64,000 bases of DNA, from the NCBI RefSeq assembly GCF_918797505.1, contig NC_092799.1:32376597-32440596 (forward strand), given 5' to 3'. Under the pieces are notes generated by a model that saw only the letters and a program-made list of their open reading frames with translations, did not search any database and had not been told where the DNA came from. Numbering within the stretch: the stretch's first letter is position 1; every line of letters starts with the position of its first letter. Position numbers and translations under genes: made by a program. This stretch comes from Bemisia tabaci. Its lineage: Eukaryota; Arthropoda; Insecta; Hemiptera; Aleyrodidae. Shown here piece after piece: positions 57,240 through 64,000 of this stretch.

Positions 57240-57274
57240 GTATGTGATGTGGTATCACGCCGCTTTGAAGGAAA
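57240..57274. repeat. Dispersed repeat, copy 1 (second at 57968-58002)
   Basis: GATGTGGTATCACGCCGCTT and the following TGAAGGAAA occur in both places with one mismatch. A short inverted match (GATACCACATCAC) lies at 58108-58120. The three probably mark ends of one mobile element family. Confidence 0.7.
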
Positions 57275-57967
57275 ATCCTACATCGTTAAATTCTGAAGTC
57301 AAGCGCGCAAATATTAGAACTAAGTTGTTGTATTTTGCGTCATCACAATGCTTTGAAGTTAAATCTTGGCTTTTCATCTATCTCAAATAATGAATGCAAG
57401 CATTATGCTCGCTACATTAAAGGGACCACTAAACGATACACAAAGTTGAGTAATCTGATGCATGTATGCTCACTAAAATTTCACGTTAAACCCGATTCGT
57501 GTGACGAAAATTACTAGAGTTAACTCCTTTAACGAAGATACTTAATATTTCTTGACGCGTATAAATTCAACAAAAATCCCGCTCCTTGAAAACGCAAAGG
57601 TGTACGCCTGTCCGCGTGTCAAATCGCACACTAAACGTTACTGTGGCAATCTATGCAATATGGCAACCTTAATCTTGACGCTTTGGCTCAGCCGTCCAAA
57701 ACCGTTGTTAGTCGCGATTTGACTGGCCCAGAGTGTTGCGTTTCTTGTGACTGGGCATTCTAATTTCCCAGCAATGTAAAGTAAAAACTTAAATATCTAA
57801 GTTAGGACTTCATTTCAGTAATTTCCAATGCAAGAATCGTGTTCTGCGTAAAATTTTGGTTCAGCCAAATGCATAAGAAAGCTTAAATTAATCGTACCTT
57901 GTCTAATGGTCCGTTCTGAAATCAGACGCACAGGCGCGTTAATATTTGAACTGATTGTGAGTCGTTT

Positions 57968-58002
57968 GTATGAGATGTGGTATCACGCCGCTTTGAAGGA
58001 AA
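57968..58002. repeat. Dispersed repeat, copy 2 (first at 57240-57274)
   Basis: Nearly identical to copy 1. Together with the inverted GATACCACATCAC at 58108-58120 it bounds about 150 bp, which may be a small terminal-repeat element. Confidence 0.7.
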
Positions 58003-58289
58003 TATTTGCTTTTCTTCTGCTTCATCGTAATCCTACATTCATAGATGTCAGTTATGTGTGCGACAGGCTGACAGATGGAACGCCAAAATTTTCCTTCATT
58101 TCCGCGTGATACCACATCACGTACCTACTCCGAAGTCTACTCCAGGAGTGTTCACAGAAGATAAAAAGTTACGAATGGCGATAATTTTAAGGAAAATTGT
58201 GTTTTTCACCGACCGTCCGTCTCCGTGCAAATTATCGTTTGGATGATATCGAACCTTAAACTTTACTCTACTGACAACCGTTGTAACAA

Positions 58290-58421
58290 TGAATATGCAT
58301 CGTTGAAATTCTAAACGTTTCAAGGAAATATATTCATAACTTTCTTCGAAAATTGGGATTTTCTAAGAGTGAATTTGACAACGTTGAAATGCTTTTACGG
58401 CGTTTTTACTTAGCACGGCAG
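58290..58421. mobile_element. Half copy of MITE family C
   Basis: The right half only: TTCATAACTTTCTTCGAAAA, then TTTACGGCG and CTTAGCACGGCAG. The left terminus is absent. Confidence 0.6.
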
Positions 58422-59617
58422 AGGTACAGGGTAATCGAAAAGTCCTGTGACACCCATGTAAACCTCGGAACGATTATGGTAGGGTAATTCCATGCCAGAA
58501 TCAGACCATAATCTGCCACTTTTTGTCTTGACCCCATCAGAATTCCCACTGAAAAACGTTATACATTTTTTTCGATGCCTTTTCCATCTTTTGTTGAGCT
58601 TTAAAGTTCGGGCGAATTGACCTTAAATTATGGAAGTGCCCGCCCCCAGTTAAGTAGAAACTACTTTTGGGACCCCTCAAAAATTTGGCGGGACCAATCT
58701 AAACTATTCTATCACCCTACCTCACTTTCTCTACCCGTGATTCATCATTTTGGTCGACATCGCAAGTCTTTGTCCTTGTCAAGTCCTCTTTTATTAGACC
58801 TCCTTTAGTCTATTTCCTTCCACTTCACCGATGAAGGATGCAGTATAAACGTTGCAATAGAATCATTACTCTTCAACAATCTTCACAAGATTCTATGCTT
58901 GCTTAACGTAAAAATCTGCTAAGAATAAAGAATTTATTCTGGACCATTCTAAATCTGCTCATTTTATTCTGAGCTCAGCGAAACTAGGACCATAATCTGA
59001 GAGCGGAATTTACCTTTTCAAAACGCCTTCATCGAGTGGTATAGGCAATTTGTTCAGCTCGTGAACAACTGCTGGTTGCCGAGCTAACAATTGTAAGGCG
59101 TTTCGCAAATGAATTATTTCGCGTCCATTATCCATTTTTCTTTGCGCATTAGACGATTCAAATGCTGGACTTATGTCGATTCTCGCATTTATTCCTCTTT
59201 AGCAAAATTTAATTTTCTGGGAAAGAACTTTTTCTCTTATTTTTAATTTTGAAACTTCTTTTGATTTTTCCTCGCCTCTGAAGGGCGCCATTTTTTAACA
59301 TCTGGTGAAAAATGTCGGTTGCCGTTGTTTTAAAAGTTCAACACATGAATGAAACCCTTTGAGTACCGCAATTAGGATTCATAGTTCTTTTTTAAGGACA
59401 ACAATGTACAAAAGGGTTACAGGATAAAGCCCGCATGAATTTTTGTCCCGAAGACTCATCACAAAAATAATCAAAGCTTCATAGATGAAATGAAGTATTT
59501 CTTTCAATTTGATACTTTCTCCAGAGTTTTGATAAGGTTGAAAGTTTTAGCAATCGATTTTTTCCCGTTTGAAATGGGTGATCGCTCTGAAGCGATGGGA
59601 GGTGTGCGCTGCGCTGA
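58422..59617. other. No gene seen
   Basis: AT-rich sequence with short frames only. No splice-bounded coding exon and none of the named repeat families was recognised. Confidence 0.4.
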
Positions 59618-60103
59618 GCGGCAGCCGACCTCACATGACGCCGGCGCACAGTGGATCGAGTCAGTAGGAGAGGTCGGACACTAAAGTCGGAAACTTTAAA
59701 CGCTCTTAACTCCGTTCATACAGAACTTTGAGGCTCTAAAAGTAGTTTCATTGGTTTTTTTCGTGAAATTTTCTACTCAAAGCACCCTTGAAATGTAAAA
59801 TGTGACGAAATAAACATCAAAAATTTCATGTCTGACCTCTCTAATTGTCTCGATCCACTGTGCGGCAGCCGACCCTAAACGACGCGCAGTGGATCGAGAG
59901 AATTTTTTACTAAAACTGCAAATTTTGATGTTTATTTCGTCCCGTTCTATATATTAAGGGGTGCTCCTTAACGAAAAACGGAAAAACCAATGGAACCACT
60001 TTAGAACCTCAAAATTGTAATCAAACGAAGTTAGAAGCTTTCGAAGTTTCCAAATTTTGTCCGACCTCTCTTATTGACTCGATCCACCGTGCGACGCCGG
60101 CGC
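59618..60103. repeat. Two-unit repeat with inverted internal termini
   Basis: GCGGCAGCCGACC starts at 59618 and 59862 (244 bp apart), each followed by a GTGGATCGAG motif. Each unit ends in the inverted form (CTCGATCCACTG or CTCGATCCACCG). The two units also pair with one another as an inverted repeat (GATGTTTATTTCGTC against GACGAAATAAACATC). Confidence 0.7.
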
Positions 60104-60747
60104 CGGTATCAACACGATCAAAGTTGAACGTCGCGTCGTCGTGTTGATGAGATCTGGAGGCAACTTCGGACGACTTCGATCATCCATGCGATTATACCTC
60201 AAGGCGCAACTTCTCACCTCAACTTAACTTAGATTAACCGAGGCGTAAACGCGATCTTCTTCCAGTGCGTCCTCCTCGAGTTAATTAACGAAATCGACTC
60301 TGTCGGAAGTCTATCGGTTCGGGAGCGCTCTCTATATGAACTTGTTTAATTTGATAGCGGAGGTGGAAATTAAAGAAGGAGCACGGGGGAAGGTTGAGGC
60401 GTTGAGGGCTCGAGTCAATTGCTGGCGGAATGGGACCCATTCCCTTTGTCGGAGAATTCCACTCTATCCGCGAATCAGGTGCAACTTGATGCAGTATTGC
60501 AGTATGGAAATAGATGTGTTTCCGTTCGTCTCCCAGAAGGTGAATTTAAAATTGCATTAATGCACGGGTGTAATTTGAGAGGGCGAGAGATGCAGAATTG
60601 AAAATTTAACATTCTTCGATAGTCGGTTATTAGAAAAGGTCTGGATTCCTTCTTCATAACCTTCCATCGGAAATGACTTTCAAAACGCCAGGACTCTCCG
60701 GCGGCACCTCGGTCCTCTTCTTCCTCTGCGAACACAAACTCATCACC

Positions 60748-61299
60748 AATGGAGATGTTGCATGTGTGAGGAATTTTCGATTTGACTATTGATTTTTATG
60801 TAAAAATTCGCGAGAAACACGATGGTGCTACTGGCTTTCTCTGAAATCAACTCCCAAGCTCAAAAAAATCTCTCAAGTTGAGGCCAAAATGGAGGGGATA
60901 TCCCACGCTATCCTGAGAATCCACTTCTTCATCAAGACAAACTCTCCATGCAAAGATAGGGAGCAAATACATTAGCAGGGTTGCCGTGTTCTCAGTTTTG
61001 GAGTCCCCAAATAGAGTGGCAGCCCTGGCGTGTTTTCAGTTTTGGAGTCCCCAAATAGAGTGGCAGCCATGTCAATGTATTTGCTCCATATCTTTGCATG
61101 GAGAGTTTGTCTTGATGTAGAGGTGGACTCTCAGGATAGCGTGGGATACCCCCTCCATTTTGGCGTCAACTTGAGAGCTTTTTTTGAGCTTGGGAGTTGA
61201 TTTCAGAGAAAACCAGTGGAACCATCGTGTTTCTCGCGAACTTTTGCGTAAGAGTCACCAGTCAAATCGCAAATCCCTCACACATGCAACATCTCCATT
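60748..61299. mobile_element. Large palindromic element, family D, copy 2
   Basis: Arms of about 240 bp are inverted from AATGGAGATGTTGCATGTGT to ACACATGCAACATCTCCATT. Paired motifs include GAGGGGATATCCCACGCTAT with ATAGCGTGGGATACCCCCTC. The centre holds a 45-bp tandem duplication (about 60985-61074) containing AGTTTTGGAGTCCCCAAATA twice. No coding capacity. Confidence 0.85.
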
Positions 61300-61335
61300 C
61301 TCGAGTGTTCATACGGAGTTCTTCCTCAGGACGGC
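61300..61335. mobile_element. Terminal fragment of MITE family C
   Basis: CGAGTGTTCATACGGAGTTC and CTCAGGACGGCAG match the right end of family C. The fragment directly abuts the family D palindrome. Confidence 0.55.
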
Positions 61336-61690
61336 AGCACGGCGATACTCCGACGAGTGGCGCGCCCAATTTCCGCGGAGTCACGGACCCCGGGTGGATA
61401 CAGCGAGGGATTGATTCGGCAGCTGCGGCGGGGGTGGCCGAAGATGACCGAGGGCGGCCGAGCGGCGGGCGTCGGCGTCGTCGCTGGTGGCAGCGCCCCG
61501 ACGCCGGCTCCCCAGTCTCGTCCGCGCGCCCCCAGCGACGCCCGCCCGAGCGACGACGCCTCCGATCCCACGCTCCGCAACCCGCAAAGCACGCGACGAT
61601 CGCCGTTAGCCGGCCTTGCGATATCCCGATTTCAGTCACGATTTTTTTGGATTTTGAAGATTCTCTCAGTGGTTTAACTGTGGTCTGAAC
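61336..61690 (+). promoter_or_regulatory. CpG-rich promoter-like segment
   Basis: Very high GC and CpG density from 61336 to about 61620, with initiator-like TCAGTC at about 61634 and TCAGTG at about 61666. Frames of up to about 160 codons on both strands are proline/alanine/arginine-rich and have no recognised domain; they follow from base composition. The direction of transcription is inferred and not certain. Confidence 0.35.
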
Positions 61691-63727
61691 CGGTGGTAGT
61701 TTGTGCCCGCATTTATTATCATCATCATTTTTTCATAAGCGGTCCTTTCCTCATTTAATGGCCTCTGCCTCGATTCAAAAAATTCCCGGATTTTAGGGAT
61801 CGAATTTCAGAGGTTCTCTCTCGTCACGGTACTGACCAGCTGTGGTTAATTTCCGCCCCTTGTGAGAGATTGTACACGCGGCATTGTTCGGATTTTCGCC
61901 CGTGGTTTTTTATTCCAATGAGCCTTGTTTCAGAGGATATTTCGTGAGATTAATTGCAATTTTGATGCGTCAAAACCTCCCCTTTAAGTAATTTTGCGAA
62001 CGGTTTGGCATAATCATTTGAAATTTTTGAAGCGGGGATTTTAACTTTCATATCTAAATTTGTTTACGTAAATAGTGCGTTGTAACGCGAATCGAAATAA
62101 TACCTAGTGCAAACAAGAGTTCGACTTTAAAGTTGCTTAAAGTTGCATCAACGATCTTCTAGGTTACGAAAAAAACGTTTGGATTAATCCGGTGTCGTTT
62201 TATTTGTGATTGACACTTGGTGCAGTGATTGATCAGTGACCCCTTATATGGGATTTAAATTCAGCTATTTGACGCTGTAATTTTTATTGTTTTAACACCA
62301 CTGTCTCTTAGTTTCGCAGTTCAATAAATATCTTTTACTCCTCGAATTCTGTTCGAAACAGTGTTAGTTACTTTGTGTTTTAGCCCTTTTGAGGGCCGTG
62401 TTCAGAATTGATTTAGTCCATGGGATACACATTATTTCCGGAATAAAAGGTGAGAATCTCATAAGTTTAAAATTAAATGTAAATGTTTTCATTGATTTAA
62501 GGGTAGGTTGCTCGTGTAAAATTTTGAAGATAACTAACCACCAAGCTTTTTGAATATACTTTTCAAACCCCATGTTGCTTAAAGTAATTCAAGTGTAGGG
62601 ACCTTAAATTTGTAAAAATTCATTCATTTTCAACCAATTTGATTCGTGATTAGAAAATTTTTGCATTCATCAGCATTGCTACATTGGTCAAAAAAGATAC
62701 AACATGGTTTTCATTTGCATCATTTGAAAACCTCTCAATTGTTAATAGTCCTACTTTTGCTTTGTGACGTTGAAAGTCAAGCAAAAGAGGATGATAATTT
62801 AGTGCTCATCGAAATCTTAGGGGGCTCCTTAAAACCTCCCTAACTTAAAATTTCATTGAAATTGCTTCATGTGTAAGGATCGCGTCTGACGCTAGGAATC
62901 TTCAAGGAGGTTTTACGTAAATGCGGTTTCGAGGTGCGTCCTGAAATTCCTGCCTTAAGTTTTTCGTGATCAGGTGCCGTTAATAATTCAAACCATTCGT
63001 GCGAAACATTAAGTAGGAAAAGACTTTAAGTTGGACTTCATAGAAGTTTTATCATTAGAAACATGAACTGCTCTGAAAACTCTGTTGTCGACTTACATCA
63101 GTAACATTTGTTGAGTCTACTTTTGAACGTGGCACATGTATCCGTCCATGGGAAAACATGCGCTATTTTGGTCAAGTAGGGCCAAAAAATCGGATTTTGA
63201 GATTTCGACGAAAACGTCTCTTGTGTGATGTTCATGCTCTCAGCGGCTTTGTATTTTTTACGCCAATTTATGACGTAAAATTGCTTTAAAATTCGAATTT
63301 GTATTTTGAAGCGCCTGAGTATGGTAGATTAGAATTTTAGATTATTTCGCGCAGAGCTATCTTCACAGAACTGTAAACTCCGAACCGTCATAACTTTGAC
63401 TCGGATTAACATTTTTGAACATGTTTTTATCTCGAAATTCCAATATCAATAACTCAATTATGAGTTCCCATGAACTAGGGTCCCTTTTTTCCGGGCACTC
63501 TTTAACAAATTTATACATTTTACTGAATCAGAACGTGATTATCTCAGTTAGTTATCAACTAATCAGAAAGGGCTGAAAGCGGATGTCGTGCAAATCCGTC
63601 AGCACCAAACATCCAAAAGCATTCACTAAGTAATGCGGGAATCTCATTCTCCACATAGAACATTAATCCAGGGAAAGGCGACAGTTATTAAGCCGTCTCG
63701 TTACCAGGAAAGAAATTTATTCCCGTT

Positions 63728-63773
<46 letters not shown>

Positions 63774-64000
63774 CTTTTTTAACTTTTTATGGAAGAAACT
63801 CCTAATGCAGAATTGAATATTATTTCTGTAAAATATTTGCCACACTATTAACAATTGTTTCGAATCTTTGTATCGTAAAAAGAGAATCGAGCATTATCCT
63901 GGGGCATAACACTAATGAATTTATAATAAGGTGGTAAAATAGTGCTGGGAAAGGCAAAAATTTCAGTTAGAGTAAAAAATGTTGAGCTTTAATGAGTACC
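61691..64000. other. No gene seen; possible intron or flank
   Basis: AT-rich sequence with a T homopolymer of about 40 bases (63729-63769). No coding exon or named repeat was recognised. If the CpG-rich segment upstream is a promoter, this would be its first intron. Confidence 0.4.

Noticed and set aside
61197..61688. 163-codon frame on the plus strand in CpG-rich DNA
   Set aside because: It begins inside a transposon arm and crosses a MITE fragment. The composition explains the open frame.

Overview
This is nuclear DNA of an arthropod. Genes are sparse, introns are long, the background is AT-rich, and short palindromic DNA transposons are dense. Several repeat families resemble sequences I recall from the whitefly Bemisia tabaci. 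That species call is from memory and was not searched; hemipteran insect is the safer statement.

The one gene that can be read completely is on the minus strand. It is the DEAD-box RNA helicase Me31B (vertebrate DDX6, yeast Dhh1), a translational repressor and decapping activator of P-bodies and germ granules. Nine coding exons between 23136 and 13289 join in phase to a 441-residue protein with every helicase motif intact. A noncoding first exon ends at 27643. The likely promoter is a short CpG-rich stretch near 27.76-27.90 kb, so the gene covers at least 14.5 kb.

Layout. 1-390: probable last exon of an unidentified plus-strand gene. 746-1900: three palindromic MITEs. About 1.9-13.3 kb: a long MITE-free stretch downstream of the Me31B stop, possibly its 3' UTR. 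13.3-27.9 kb: Me31B, with a few transposon insertions in its introns. 28-41 kb: foldback elements, G/C homopolymers, a CpG-rich promoter-like segment (30.9-31.9 kb), a 128-bp tandem satellite (35.15-35.86 kb) and a hAT MITE nested in another foldback. 41-55 kb: more MITE copies, degenerate tandem arrays, a tRNA-derived SINE, a second nested transposon pair, GC-rich tandem repeats and simple repeats. 55.8-57.3 kb: three small exon-like segments with good splice signals on the plus strand. 59.6-61.3 kb: repeat-rich palindromes. 61.3-61.7 kb: a second CpG-rich promoter-like segment. 61.7-64 kb: no recognisable gene.

Me31B is the only function assigned with confidence. The other signals on the plus strand (terminal exon, mini-exons, CpG-rich segments) suggest further genes whose bodies lie mostly outside this window. 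Most of the structure here is transposon biology: hAT-type MITEs with perfect 8-bp target-site duplications, TTAA-flanked palindromes, and elements inserted inside the loops of older foldbacks.
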